Of a stretch of 64,000 nt of DNA, positions 1 through 7,868 are shown in pieces. Location: NCBI RefSeq assembly GCF_038235435.1, contig NZ_CP151275.1, positions 1,550,001 through 1,614,000 on the forward strand, read 5' to 3'. Below the pieces are notes generated by a model that had not been told where the DNA came from, searched no databases, and was given only the letters and a program-made list of their open reading frames with translations. Each line of letters starts with the position of its first letter. The first letter of the stretch is position 1. The DNA is from Niveibacterium sp. SC-1 (GTDB lineage Bacteria; Pseudomonadota; Gammaproteobacteria; Burkholderiales; Rhodocyclaceae). A program made the translations under genes and the position numbers.

Positions 1-18
1 CCTATCGAGGAGAGCGAA

Positions 19-429
19 ATGAACAAGGCCTACACGGGTGGCTGCGCCTGCGGCGAAATCCGCTACGAGATTTCCGGCGAACCGATATTCCAGAACCACT
101 GCCACTGCCTGGATTGCCAGCACAAAAGCGGCACCGGCCACGGCTCCTATCTCACCTTCCCGCGTGGCGGCGTAAAAGTGCAGGGCCGGGCGGCGCACTG
201 GGACATGATTGCCGACAGCGGCAACGTGAAGACCCGCGCCTTCTGTCCGACCTGCGGCTCACCGGTCTACATGACCTTCGCGGCCATGCCCGAGATCTTC
301 ACCGTGCACGCCACCAGTCTCGACGATCCGGATCGCTTCCGGCCGCATGCGGTGACCTACAACTTCCGCGCGCATTCGTGGGATCACGTGGATCCGACGC
401 TGACCAAATTCGAGCGGATGCCCGGGTAA
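19..429 (+). CDS. GFA/CENP-V family zinc protein
   Basis: A 136-residue protein of the glutathione-dependent formaldehyde-activating enzyme (GFA, also called CENP-V) fold. Seven cysteines sit where the family places its two zinc sites: C9 and C11 (GCACG), C28, C30 and C33 (CHCLDC), and C76 and C79 (FCPTCGSP). The ATG at 19 follows a GAGGAG ribosome site. Most bacterial members have no proven substrate, and the formaldehyde-related name comes from a few characterised homologues, so only the fold and metal sites are safe. It stands alone, followed by a 343-bp non-coding gap. Soluble and cytoplasmic, with no signal peptide. Confidence 0.88.
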   Translation: MNKAYTGGCACGEIRYEISGEPIFQNHCHCLDCQHKSGTGHGSYLTFPRGGVKVQGRAAHWDMIADSGNVKTRAFCPTCGSPVYMTFAAMPEIFTVHATSLDDPDRFRPHAVTYNFRAHSWDHVDPTLTKFERMPG

Positions 430-772
430 ACGGGAGGCGTCGCGGGGGCGCCTGTGTGAGCTGCGGCGTGTCCTCAGTACGTGGTCCCCGGGACGCCCCG
501 AGCTTGTCGCGGCGCTTCACGTCTGACGACGGCCCGGCAGGTCGTGCGCAGCCCCGGGCCGGCCGGGTTTCAACTTCTTCCGCAGGTGGAACGGAGTTAG
601 CGACGACGCAGCGCATGACCGTCGCCGACGCGTCCAAGTCCTACAGCCATTCGGCCCTGGCGCCGCTCCTTGCCACTCGCCTTCCGAGCGATAAAGGGGG
701 CGTTGAGCATGGTTCGCATCAACCCCGCGCTCACCACGCGGGCCCACCCCATATGGCACTAGGAGACTGGAC
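430..772. other. Non-coding interval between GFA and PRC-barrel genes
   Basis: I see no convincing gene here. The open frames are GC-rich shadows with arginine- and proline-rich translations and no family motif. The last 15 bases hold the AGGAG ribosome site (761-765) of the PRC-barrel gene. No tRNA-like cloverleaf, tandem repeat or strong terminator was seen. Confidence 0.6.
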
Positions 773-1129
773 ATGAATGCACCCTTCACCCAAGGCGACG
801 TGATCTCATCGGACAAAGTCGAGGGCACGAACGTCTACAACACGGCCGGCGAAAAGCTGGGATCGATTGACGATCTGATGATCGACAAGCAATCCGGGCA
901 AGTGCGCTACGCCGTTCTCGAATTCGGGGGTTTCCTCGGGATGGGAACGGATCGCTATCCGCTGCCGTGGAGCATCCTGAAGTACGACACCGCCAAGGAC
1001 GGCTACGTCGTTCCTCTCGACAAGGACAGGCTCGACAAGGCACCGCACTACGCCCTCGATGACACACCCACTTTCACGCCCGAATACGGCACGGAAGTGA
1101 ATCGGTATTACGACGAGCGCAATATCTAA
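773..1129 (+). CDS. PRC-barrel domain protein
   Basis: A 118-residue protein that is almost entirely one PRC-barrel, a small beta-barrel found in RimM, photosynthetic reaction centre subunit H and many stress proteins. The core is the pattern around YNTAGEKLGSIDDLMIDK, followed by QVRYAVLEFGGFLGMG and YPLPWSILKY. The ATG at 773 follows AGGAG with a 7-base spacing. Stand-alone PRC-barrel proteins of this size are common in betaproteobacteria and are often stress-induced; no enzymatic role is known. It is monocistronic, with a terminator directly downstream. Confidence 0.85.
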   Translation: MNAPFTQGDVISSDKVEGTNVYNTAGEKLGSIDDLMIDKQSGQVRYAVLEFGGFLGMGTDRYPLPWSILKYDTAKDGYVVPLDKDRLDKAPHYALDDTPTFTPEYGTEVNRYYDERNI

Positions 1130-1203
1130 AGCGGCCGAGTCCGGCGCACCAGATGCGCCGGAAGATCGACCCGTTTGACCCGCGCGTCTTCCCCGCGCCG
1201 GAA

Positions 1204-1233
1204 GGGCCTCCCGTTCATGGGCGGCCTTTTTTG
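1204..1233 (+). terminator. Rho-independent terminator after the PRC-barrel gene
   Basis: GGCCTCCC and GGGCGGCC pair with one mismatch around a short loop, followed directly by a run of six T (1227-1232). It lies 75 bp past the PRC-barrel stop codon. Confidence 0.65.
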
Positions 1234-1299
1234 TTTGAACCTCACTGTGCGCTCGGACCGGCAGCTGCGCAGTCGCGTCCGAACTGAGAAACTCCGTAA

Positions 1300-1773
1300 A
1301 TGAAAGATCAAGTCGCCTTCGAGACCACTGCGGCGTTGGATGCCGAGTTGCTTGCAAGCATCCGTGTCGAGGCAATGCGAGAGAGTCTGGAGCGCATTGG
1401 CAGATTTGATCTCCAGCGAGCCCGAGAGCGTTTCCTCTCCGGTTTCTCGCCCGCGCACACTCGCTACATCCTCGTCGCCGGCGAGCGGGTAGGCTTCTTC
1501 GTCGTGAGGTCGGACGAAGGCGCTCTGCTCCTGGAACACCTCTACATCAAGCCGAACCATCAAGGCCAAGGCGTGGGTGCTGCGGTGCTGGCGGAGGTTT
1601 TCGCTCAGGCGGACAGGCAGGCTTGCCCGGTGCGTGTCGGTGCGCTTCGAGAAAGCGACTCAAATCGCTTTTACGCACGGCATGGATTCATCCTGGTCGA
1701 ACAGGGCGAGTTCGATAACTACTACGTTCGTCCTGCGTCCGAAGCCCTTGGGCTCTCCGCGAATCAGGACTGA
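1300..1773 (+). CDS. GNAT family N-acetyltransferase
   Basis: A 157-residue Gcn5-related N-acetyltransferase. The acetyl-CoA motif A is clear (LEHLYIKPNHQGQGVGAAVL, with the Q-x-x-G-x-G/A signature), and the C-terminal motif B is FYARHGF. These enzymes move an acetyl group from acetyl-CoA to an amine; the acceptor cannot be read from the sequence. The start at 1300 has only a weak ribosome site. A second GNAT gene follows 26 bp later on the same strand, so the two may be co-transcribed. Confidence 0.85.
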   Translation: MKDQVAFETTAALDAELLASIRVEAMRESLERIGRFDLQRARERFLSGFSPAHTRYILVAGERVGFFVVRSDEGALLLEHLYIKPNHQGQGVGAAVLAEVFAQADRQACPVRVGALRESDSNRFYARHGFILVEQGEFDNYYVRPASEALGLSANQD

Positions 1774-1799
1774 CCAGGGTTTGATCCCGGGGGCTTTGC

Positions 1800-2192
1800 G
1801 TGAAGATCCGCCCGATTCTTCCCGATGAAATCGAACCCGCGCGCTTGCTCCTGGCTGCTAATGGCTGGGGCCAGCGCGCGGAAGATCCCGATCGATTCCG
1901 CGAACTCATCGGGCGTTCGTCACGGGCCTTGGTGGCGGTGGAGGAGGGTGTCGTCGTTGGATTCCTGCGGGCGCTGACGGATGGCATCTTCAACGGCTAC
2001 ATCTCGATGGTGGTCGTCGCCGAGGCGCATCGCCGCAAAGGCATCGGGACTGCCCTGGTGCGCGCGGCGATGGGTGACGACGAGCGCATGACCTGGGTTC
2101 TTCGGGCCGGCAGACCGGGCGTGGCGGCGTTCTACGAGCGACTGGGTTTCGCTCGATCCCAGGTGGCGATGGAGCGGCCGGGCCGGCGCTGA
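1800..2192 (+). CDS. GNAT family N-acetyltransferase
   Basis: A 130-residue GNAT protein beginning with GTG at 1800. The beta-4/alpha-3 region reads [20 protein letters not shown], which holds the R/Q-x-x-G-x-G acetyl-CoA loop, and FYERLGF follows near the C-terminus. It is short for the family but complete. Acceptor substrate unknown. It follows another GNAT gene by 26 bp, but the two sequences differ clearly, so this is not a recent duplication. Confidence 0.8.
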   Translation: MKIRPILPDEIEPARLLLAANGWGQRAEDPDRFRELIGRSSRALVAVEEGVVVGFLRALTDGIFNGYISMVVVAEAHRRKGIGTALVRAAMGDDERMTWVLRAGRPGVAAFYERLGFARSQVAMERPGRR

Positions 2193-2245
2193 TGCCGCGG
2201 CGTGAGCCACGGGGCGCGGGCGCTCCCGTGCAGCGTGTCACCGCG

Positions 2246-2272
2246 TGTCACATCTGCGCGGGCCATTTCGTC
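2246..2272 (+). promoter_or_regulatory. ECF41-type promoter of the sigma gene
   Basis: TGTCACA (2246-2252), 16 bases, then CGTC (2269-2272). This is the published ECF41 promoter pattern (-35 TGTCACA, -10 CGTC). The same pair with identical spacing precedes the decarboxylase gene at 3283-3309. A second near copy, GCGTGTCAC, lies just upstream of the -35 element. The site ends 46 bp before the ATG at 2319, which supports that start over an in-frame ATG at 2202 lying upstream of the promoter. Confidence 0.75.
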
Positions 2273-2318
2273 TACATCCGACGCGCCTTTCTTCCCGCAC
2301 ATTGAGCTGACCCGAACC

Positions 2319-3248
2319 ATGACCACCCCCGCCGAACGCGCACTGCGCTACGACCGGGAACATGCCCGCAAGCTGCGCGCCCTGGCCTATCGGATGCTGG
2401 GCTCGCGCGCGGAGGCGGAGGACATCGTGCAGGAGGCGTGGCTGCGCTGGGCGCCGGTCGATGAGAGCACGGTGCAGCATGCAGGCGCCTTTCTCTCGCG
2501 CCTGGTGACCAATCTGTGTCTCGACAGGCTGGGCTCGGCGGCCGCCAGGCGTGAGCAGTACGTGGGCGTGTGGTTGCCCGAGCCGCTGCTGGATGAGGAC
2601 GCGGGCTGGGCGCCGGGGCCGGAGGTGCAGGCGGAGTTCGCGGAGGATGTGTCCATCGCCTTCATGCTGGCGCTGGAGCGTCTGTCGCCGCTGGAGCGCG
2701 CGGCCTTTTTGCTGCATGACGTGTTCGACCTGGACTTCGACGAGATCGGTCTGCGCCTGTCGCGCGAGCCGACCGCCTGCCGCCAGTTGGCGAGTCGCGC
2801 CCGCAACCATGTGAAGGCCGACTACGCGCGCCGCGAGGTGGAAGAGGAAGAGCGCGAGCGCCTGTTTGCGGCGTTCAGCGAGGCGGTGCGCAGCTTCGAC
2901 GTGGAAGCGCTGGCCAAGGTGCTTGCCGAGGATGCGCAGATGCTCGCCGACGGTGGCGGCAAGGTCAGCGCGATCTCGCAACCGCTGCGGGGCGGAGCGG
3001 CGATCGCGAAGACGCTGGTGGGTTTTGCGAAGTTGCCGGCCAGCCGCGACTGGCGCTGGGAGGCCATGCGCATCAACGGCTTGCCGGGCTTCCTGATCTT
3101 CGATGACGCGACCGGGCAGCTGCTCCAGACCATCGCGCTCGCGCCGTCGGCCACCGAGCCGGGGCGCATCGGCGCGCTCTACATCCAGCGCAATCCGGAC
3201 AAGCTGCAAAGCGTGCTGGACGCGTTGGCGCGCCGCGCGGCGGACTGA
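2319..3248 (+). CDS. ECF41 family RNA polymerase sigma factor with SnoaL-like C-terminus
   Basis: A 309-residue extracytoplasmic-function sigma factor. Region 2 covers about residues 10-75 (YRMLGSRAEAEDIVQEAWLR), region 4 about residues 105-165, and a SnoaL/NTF2-like extension fills the rest. Three marks of group ECF41 are visible: a WLPEP linker near residue 85, DGGGK near 210 and NPDKL near 291. In ECF41 proteins the C-terminal domain, rather than a separate anti-sigma factor, controls activity. The next gene encodes the usual ECF41 partner, a carboxymuconolactone decarboxylase. The gene has its own ECF41-type promoter, so it is probably autoregulated. The activating signal is unknown. Confidence 0.92.
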   Translation: MTTPAERALRYDREHARKLRALAYRMLGSRAEAEDIVQEAWLRWAPVDESTVQHAGAFLSRLVTNLCLDRLGSAAARREQYVGVWLPEPLLDEDAGWAPGPEVQAEFAEDVSIAFMLALERLSPLERAAFLLHDVFDLDFDEIGLRLSREPTACRQLASRARNHVKADYARREVEEEERERLFAAFSEAVRSFDVEALAKVLAEDAQMLADGGGKVSAISQPLRGGAAIAKTLVGFAKLPASRDWRWEAMRINGLPGFLIFDDATGQLLQTIALAPSATEPGRIGALYIQRNPDKLQSVLDALARRAAD

Positions 3249-3282
3249 AGCGCGGGGCGTGAGCGCGGATCCCGGTCCGCGA

Positions 3283-3309
3283 TGTCACATTGCGCGAAGC
3301 CATGTCGTC
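3283..3309 (+). promoter_or_regulatory. ECF41-type promoter of the decarboxylase gene
   Basis: TGTCACA (3283-3289), 16 bases, CGTC (3306-3309), matching the promoter upstream of the sigma gene in both elements and in spacing. It lies in the 117-bp gap between the sigma stop and the next start, so the decarboxylase can be transcribed separately by the sigma factor encoded just upstream. Confidence 0.78.
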
Positions 3310-3365
3310 TTGAGGGTGTGATCACAAACAACTCACTCACCCTCATCCTCAAAGGAAAGACGACC

Positions 3366-3860
3366 ATGAGTCACAACGTCCAAACCCGTTTGAACCTCCA
3401 GGCGCAGTCGCCCGAGCTGGTCAAGAAGCTCGTCGACTTCAGCATGGCCATCACCCAGAGCGGCCATATAGATCTCTTGATTTCGCACCTGGTGGATATC
3501 CGCGCCTCGCAGATGAATGGCTGCGCGTTCTGCCTCGACATGCATGTGAAGGAAGCGAAGCTGCATGGCGAGCGCGAGCTGCGTCTGCACCACGTTGCGA
3601 TCTGGCGCGAGTCGCCGCTGTTCAACGCAAAGGAGCGCGCAGCGCTGGCCCTGACCGAGGCGCTGACGCAAATCGCACCGACCGGCGTCTCCGACGAACT
3701 CTATGCCGAGGTGCGCGAGCAGTTCAGCGAGAAGGAACTCTCCACGCTGGTCCTGCGTGTGATGGGCATCAACGCCTGGAACCGCGCCAACGTGGCTTTC
3801 CGCACCACGCCTGGTTCGGCCGACACGATGTTCGGTCTCGACAAGGCCGGGCTGTCCTGA
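3366..3860 (+). CDS. Carboxymuconolactone decarboxylase (AhpD-like) family protein
   Basis: A 164-residue alkylhydroperoxidase D-like protein. The CxxC plus histidine motif is present (GCAFCLDMHVKEA), as in AhpD-type proteins that reduce peroxides or carry out thiol redox reactions. The ATG at 3366 follows AAAGGAAAG; longer in-frame starts would begin inside the promoter. It is the target gene normally linked to ECF41 sigma factors, and the matching promoter supports direct control. Whether it acts as a peroxidase or as a decarboxylase is not settled for this subfamily. Cytoplasmic. Confidence 0.9.
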   Translation: MSHNVQTRLNLQAQSPELVKKLVDFSMAITQSGHIDLLISHLVDIRASQMNGCAFCLDMHVKEAKLHGERELRLHHVAIWRESPLFNAKERAALALTEALTQIAPTGVSDELYAEVREQFSEKELSTLVLRVMGINAWNRANVAFRTTPGSADTMFGLDKAGLS

Positions 3861-4400
3861 GCGAGCACGAGCGGCCGGTCCGCCACTGCGGGCTTGGCCG
3901 CCGACCACCCGGGCGCGCCGCCCGGGTCATTTCCCGGCAGTGACCCGCCCGGGACTGGCAAGCCTACAAGGTCGTCGATGACACGGGGGACGTCGTCTCC
4001 GAGGGACCCCGGAGGTTCTTTGCCCACGGATAAGCGAGCTTCGGCACTGGCTGGCTGCGCGCGGCATCACCAAGTCTGCCTTGCTGTGATCAGCGGTTGG
4101 AGGCCTGCCGGTGGGGTTCGGCGCGCTGTCCGCTTGCGGGGGGAGGGGCATGGACCGTAGGCGACGCGACTACAACTTCGCGTGAGCCCGGCGGCCGCGG
4201 ACGTGATCAGTCGAGCTTTCATCTGCGCACCATTGCACGGCGCTTCTCGAGTGACGTCCCCATTCTTGGGGTCATCGGTGCCACGGCGATATCAAAGCCG
4301 GGAACGATGAGGGAGCGCGCACCCGCGCGTTAGCCCTATCGGCTATGGGCGGCCGTTCAAGAAGCGAACAGTCCTGTCTATGAAGCGTCAAGGAGGCCAG
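3861..4400. other. Long non-coding interval with a hairpin and a possible gene remnant
   Basis: No intact gene. A perfect 9-bp GC hairpin (3907-3927) follows the decarboxylase gene. Positions 3953-4030 read as a protein-like peptide in one frame, and 4030-4089 as another in a shifted frame, possibly a decayed small gene. The end of the interval holds the AGGAGG ribosome site (4391-4396) of the lipoprotein gene. Nothing else was recognised. Confidence 0.5.
3907..3927 (+). terminator. Possible terminator hairpin after the decarboxylase gene
   Basis: ACCCGGGCG, a CGC loop, then CGCCCGGGT form a perfect 9-bp stem 46 bp past the stop codon. No real T run follows (CATTTCCC), so it may be a weak or Rho-assisted terminator. 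Confidence 0.4.
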
Positions 4401-5291
4401 ATGCAGCTCGCGACTGAAGTGCCGTGCCGACGTGCCCCCGTGGACGGGCGCATGGGTCTCCTCCGTTTCCTGGTGCTGGGCAGCTCCTTGCTCGCCGGCT
4501 GCCCGAGCGTGCCCTTGAACGCGCCGAGCGTGATGGCGGGCTATACGGTTGCGGGGCCGGCCGGAACCATGCTCGGCCCGGGGACCTTTAGCCTGAGCGC
4601 GGTGTGTCCAGCGGGGAAGCTCGCGGTGGGGGGCGGCTGGTCGTCCAGCACGAACCTGGCGACGCAGATGAGCACCTCGGCGCCCTTGCCCGGTGGGCGT
4701 GGCTGGACGGTAACAGCGTCCAACGCGAACCCGATCATCGGGCTCTTCCTCCGCCCCTTCGCGATATGCGTGGATCCGCTCGCTGGCTACACCATCACGT
4801 CCCCCGGGGGCAGCCTGCAGAGTCAGGAGGTGAAGTCCTTCGAGGCCGTCTGCCCTTCGAACACACACGTGGTCACGGGCGGCGGGATCAGCGCGGCTAG
4901 CGGCGAGGTCATCCCCTTCAGCCAGGGCATCGTCGGCCAGCCCGCGCCCGAGCGCTACCGGGCCGGGGGACGCAGCATCGCGCTGCTCCCCGGGAGCTCC
5001 GGCTTCGCGCCTTTGGCCATCTGCGCGGACTTCACGCAGGTCCCCGGGCGCGAAATCCTGCTTTCGCCGTCGGTCAGCGCGGGGCCGCTGTCCTCGGCGT
5101 CGCTTCAAGTCGACTGCCCGAACAACAAGGTGGTCTTGCACGGGGCGGTACTGAGCCTGGATAGCGGGCTCAGGGTCATCCAGTCCCATCCGGTGAACGG
5201 CGGGCCGAGCTGGACCGCGACGATCTACAACCCGATCCTGGGCGCACCCATGTCGGGACGTCTGCAGGTGGTGTGCGCGAACGCGCCTTGA
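4401..5291 (+). CDS. Predicted lipoprotein with three Cys-paired repeats
   Basis: A 296-residue protein of unknown function. The ATG at 4401 follows AGGAGG by four bases; an in-frame ATG at 4380 precedes that site. The N-terminus has a basic stretch, then LLRFLVLGSSLLAGC, a good lipobox, so it is probably lipid-anchored. The rest is three divergent repeats of about 80-90 residues. Each opens with a beta-strand-like stretch ending in a CP motif (AVCPAGK, AVCPSNT, VDCPNNK), then a G-rich turn, and closes with a second cysteine (FAICVDP, LAICADF, LQVVCANAP). The six cysteines outside the lipobox are spaced as one pair per repeat, which suggests three disulfides. No known domain was recognised. 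Confidence 0.75.
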   Translation: MQLATEVPCRRAPVDGRMGLLRFLVLGSSLLAGCPSVPLNAPSVMAGYTVAGPAGTMLGPGTFSLSAVCPAGKLAVGGGWSSSTNLATQMSTSAPLPGGRGWTVTASNANPIIGLFLRPFAICVDPLAGYTITSPGGSLQSQEVKSFEAVCPSNTHVVTGGGISAASGEVIPFSQGIVGQPAPERYRAGGRSIALLPGSSGFAPLAICADFTQVPGREILLSPSVSAGPLSSASLQVDCPNNKVVLHGAVLSLDSGLRVIQSHPVNGGPSWTATIYNPILGAPMSGRLQVVCANAP

Positions 5292-5477
5292 GGGCTGCCC
5301 CGGCACGGACGAAGCCCTGTCGCCCGCATGTCGCGCACCGGCGGGGCACTTGTGGCGGTATCCGTTGTCTCCTCTTCTCGCATTCGCTTCAGCCCCATTT
5401 CTTGTCTGACACGGCCGCTACTCTGTCCGGCCTGCTGCGTGCGGCGGGGGACGAAGGCCTTTCCCGGAGAACCCACC

Positions 5478-5957
5478 ATGTCCCCCAAGAACACCATCTG
5501 TCTCTGGTACGACGGCACCGCCCTGGAGGCCGCGCAGTTCTATGCGGCGACCTTCCCTGACAGCGCCGTGACCGCCGTGCATGGCGCGCCCGGCGACTAT
5601 CCCTCGGGCAAGGAGGGCGATGTGCTGACGGTGGAGTTCACCGTGATGGGCATTCCCTGCCTGGGTTTGAACGGCGGGCCGATGTTCAAGCACACGGAGG
5701 CTTTTTCCTTTCAGGTGGCGACGGATGACCAGGCGGAGACGGACCGCCTGTGGAGCGCGATCGTGGGCAACGGCGGGGAGGAGAGCGCCTGTGGCTGGTG
5801 CAAGGACAAGTGGGGCCTGTCATGGCAGATTACGCCGCGCGCACTCATGGCCGCGATTTCCGATCCTGACCCGGCGGCCGCCAAGCGCGCCTTCGCGGCG
5901 ATGATGGAGATGCGCAAGATCGACATCGCGACGATCGAGGCGGCCAGGCGCGGCTGA
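5478..5957 (+). CDS. PhnB-like VOC family protein (3-dmu-9_3-mt type)
   Basis: A 159-residue glyoxalase-fold protein of the PhnB-like group, often labelled 3-demethylubiquinone-9 3-methyltransferase although most members are not methyltransferases. Family marks are ICLWYDG and AAQFYAATFPDS near the N-terminus, GGPMFKHTEAFSFQV in the middle, and CGWCKDKWGLSWQITP, followed by the C-terminal DPDPAAAKRAFAAMMEM. The ATG at 5478 follows GGAGA. The protein is soluble; the substrate is unknown. Such genes often sit near ECF sigma factors, but here 1.6 kb and another gene intervene. Confidence 0.88.
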   Translation: MSPKNTICLWYDGTALEAAQFYAATFPDSAVTAVHGAPGDYPSGKEGDVLTVEFTVMGIPCLGLNGGPMFKHTEAFSFQVATDDQAETDRLWSAIVGNGGEESACGWCKDKWGLSWQITPRALMAAISDPDPAAAKRAFAAMMEMRKIDIATIEAARRG

Positions 5958-6085
5958 GGCTCGGGCGTCCCGGTCCGCGTCCGGCGCTCGGTTGTAGCGG
6001 CGGGGCGCGCGACCGCAAGCCCGCTGCCCGGGTGTCATCCATCGATCCGGCTCCTCCGATTCCTCCGTTCCCGTCACGCTCGCTC

Positions 6086-6700
6086 ATGGCATTCCACGTC
6101 TGGTTCATCTACACGCTCGCGGCGCTGGGCCTCTCGCTCTCGCCGGGGCCGAACAGCTTGTTGGCGCTCACCCACGGCGCCCTGCATGGCCGTCGCATGG
6201 CGCTGCACACGGTGCTGGGCGGCTCGCTCGGTTTCCTGCTGATCATCGCGCTCTCCATGTTCGGCATCGGCGCCTTGCTCAAGGCCTCCGTGGCCTGGCT
6301 GGTGGCGCTCAAGTGGTTGGGTGGGGCGTATCTGGTCTGGCTGGGCATCCAGGTGTGGCGCTCGCCGCCGATCCAGCTCGCGACGGATGCTGCCGTCGTG
6401 GCTGAGGTCCGCGGTTTCTCGCTGTTTCGCCAGGGCTTCCTCGCGGCCGCTACCAACCCCAAGGGCATCCTCTTCTTCGCGGCCTTCCTGCCGCAGTTCA
6501 TCGATGCGCAGCGCAGCCTCGCGATCCAGTTCCTGGTGATCGCGGCGACCTTCGTGGTGCTGGAGTTCCTGACCGAATTCGTGCTCGCTTCGCTCGCCCA
6601 GCAGATCGCCAGCTGGCTGGCGCGGGTAGGCCGCGCGTTCAATCGCGCTTGCGGTGCGGTGTTCGTGGGCCTGGGGCTGCTGCTGCCCTTGCGCGCATGA
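6086..6700 (+). CDS. LysE/RhtB family amino-acid exporter
   Basis: A 204-residue inner-membrane exporter of the LysE/RhtB family, with about six hydrophobic segments. The signature SPGPNSLLALTHGALHGRR follows the first helix, and the conserved NPKGILFF motif lies near the middle. Homologues export amino acids such as lysine, homoserine or threonine; the substrate here cannot be assigned. The ATG at 6086 gives the usual family N-terminus. A GTG at 6032 would add a proline-rich tail and is less likely. Confidence 0.9.
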   Translation: MAFHVWFIYTLAALGLSLSPGPNSLLALTHGALHGRRMALHTVLGGSLGFLLIIALSMFGIGALLKASVAWLVALKWLGGAYLVWLGIQVWRSPPIQLATDAAVVAEVRGFSLFRQGFLAAATNPKGILFFAAFLPQFIDAQRSLAIQFLVIAATFVVLEFLTEFVLASLAQQIASWLARVGRAFNRACGAVFVGLGLLLPLRA

Positions 6701-6784
6701 GGCCGCCGGCTTGTCGCCATGTGCAGCGGCGGCCTCGATTGCCCCGGTTCGCGCGCGGGGAAACGCAGCCAACCGGAGACGGCG

Positions 6785-7291
6785 ATGCTGATCGAGATTC
6801 GCGACGAGGCCCAGGCTGACCTGCGTGCCATCGACAGCCTCACGCGCGAGGCCTTCGCCGACCAGCCCTGCAGCAGCCACACGGAGCACTTCATCGTGCG
6901 CGCCCTGCGAGAGGCGGGGGCGCTGGCCGTGTCGCTCGTCGCGGTGAGCGAAGGGGTGGTGGTCGGGCATGTAGCCGTCTCTGCCGTGCGAGTGGAAGGG
7001 GCGTACCGGAGGTGGTTCGGCCTGGGGCCTGTCTCGGTAGTGCCAGCCTGTCAGGGGCTGGGTGTGGGGAGCGGGCTGGTTCGCGCAGCGCTGGCGAGGC
7101 TGCAGGCGAACGGTGCCGCGGGCTGTGTCGTGCTGGGAGATCCGGCCTACTACGCCCGCTTTGGCTTCGCGCACGATCCGGCCTTGAGCCTGCCCGGCGC
7201 GCCGCCGGAGTACTTCATGCGGCTCGCCTGGGAGGCGGACTTGCCCACCGGCGAAGTCACCTTCGATGCGGCCTTTGACGCCACCGCCTAG
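6785..7291 (+). CDS. GNAT family N-acetyltransferase, YhbS-like
   Basis: A 168-residue GNAT protein of the YhbS-like group. The acetyl-CoA loop is in GPVSVVPACQGLGVGSGLVR, and the conserved GDPAYYARFGF follows. The family transfers acetyl groups to unidentified acceptors. The ATG at 6785 is preferred over an upstream in-frame ATG at 6719 because it matches the family N-terminus (LIEIRDEAQADL). A DUF1801 gene follows 20 bp downstream on the same strand, so they may form a two-gene unit. Confidence 0.88.
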   Translation: MLIEIRDEAQADLRAIDSLTREAFADQPCSSHTEHFIVRALREAGALAVSLVAVSEGVVVGHVAVSAVRVEGAYRRWFGLGPVSVVPACQGLGVGSGLVRAALARLQANGAAGCVVLGDPAYYARFGFAHDPALSLPGAPPEYFMRLAWEADLPTGEVTFDAAFDATA

Positions 7292-7311
7292 CCGCGAAAG
7301 GGCTCGCGCCG

Positions 7312-7692
7312 ATGAAGATGATCCTTACCCCCGCGCGCACCGCGGACGAGTACTTCGATTGCCTTTCCGGCTGGCAGGGGCGCTACGCGGCGGCCCTGCG
7401 GGCAGCGGTGAAGGAAGCCGCGCCGCAACTGCAGGAAGGGCTGCGCTGGGGACATGCCGTCTATTCGCTCGACGGGCCGGTGTTGCTGATCCGCGCCGAG
7501 CCCACGCGCGTGCTCTTCGCTTTCTGGCAAGGCAAACACCTGAGGCATATCGAGCCGCGCCTGAAACCGGGCGGAAAATACGAGCTGGCGACGCTGGAAC
7601 TGCGGGAAGCGACGCCGCTGGAGCGCCACGTCGTGCTCGCGCTGGTGCGGGAGGCGCTGATGCTCAGGCAGGGAGCGGCCGGCGCAGGCTGA
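7312..7692 (+). CDS. DUF1801 domain protein
   Basis: A 126-residue protein of the DUF1801 (YdhG-like) family, recognisable from EGLRWGHAVYSLDGPVLLI and the later FAFWQGKHL. These are small soluble proteins of unknown role, distantly related to frataxin-like folds. The ATG at 7312 lies 20 bp after the upstream acetyltransferase gene, suggesting co-expression. No signal peptide or membrane segment. Confidence 0.82.
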   Translation: MKMILTPARTADEYFDCLSGWQGRYAAALRAAVKEAAPQLQEGLRWGHAVYSLDGPVLLIRAEPTRVLFAFWQGKHLRHIEPRLKPGGKYELATLELREATPLERHVVLALVREALMLRQGAAGAG

Positions 7693-7868
7693 GACGAGAT
7701 CGGCGCCAGTCCGGGCGAGCGATCGTCTTGGCCGGCCCCGCGCCACAGGCTACAACTCGGATTGGCTTCTTCCTGCATGGGACGCTGTTCAGGCCTTGCG
7801 CCGTGGGGATGTATGCCGAACCCGGCCCGCTGTGTCCGCGGGGCGAAGGCCGAGCCAGGAGACCCGCC

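Noticed and set aside
4272..5306. A 344-codon minus-strand frame opposite the repeat lipoprotein.
   Set aside because: No motifs; the plus-strand gene has an AGGAGG site, lipobox and regular repeats.
7266..7868. The upstream part of the open frame ending in the three-helix membrane protein.
   Set aside because: This part overlaps the DUF1801 gene and is arginine/alanine-rich; the AGGAG site and ATG at 7869 mark the real start.
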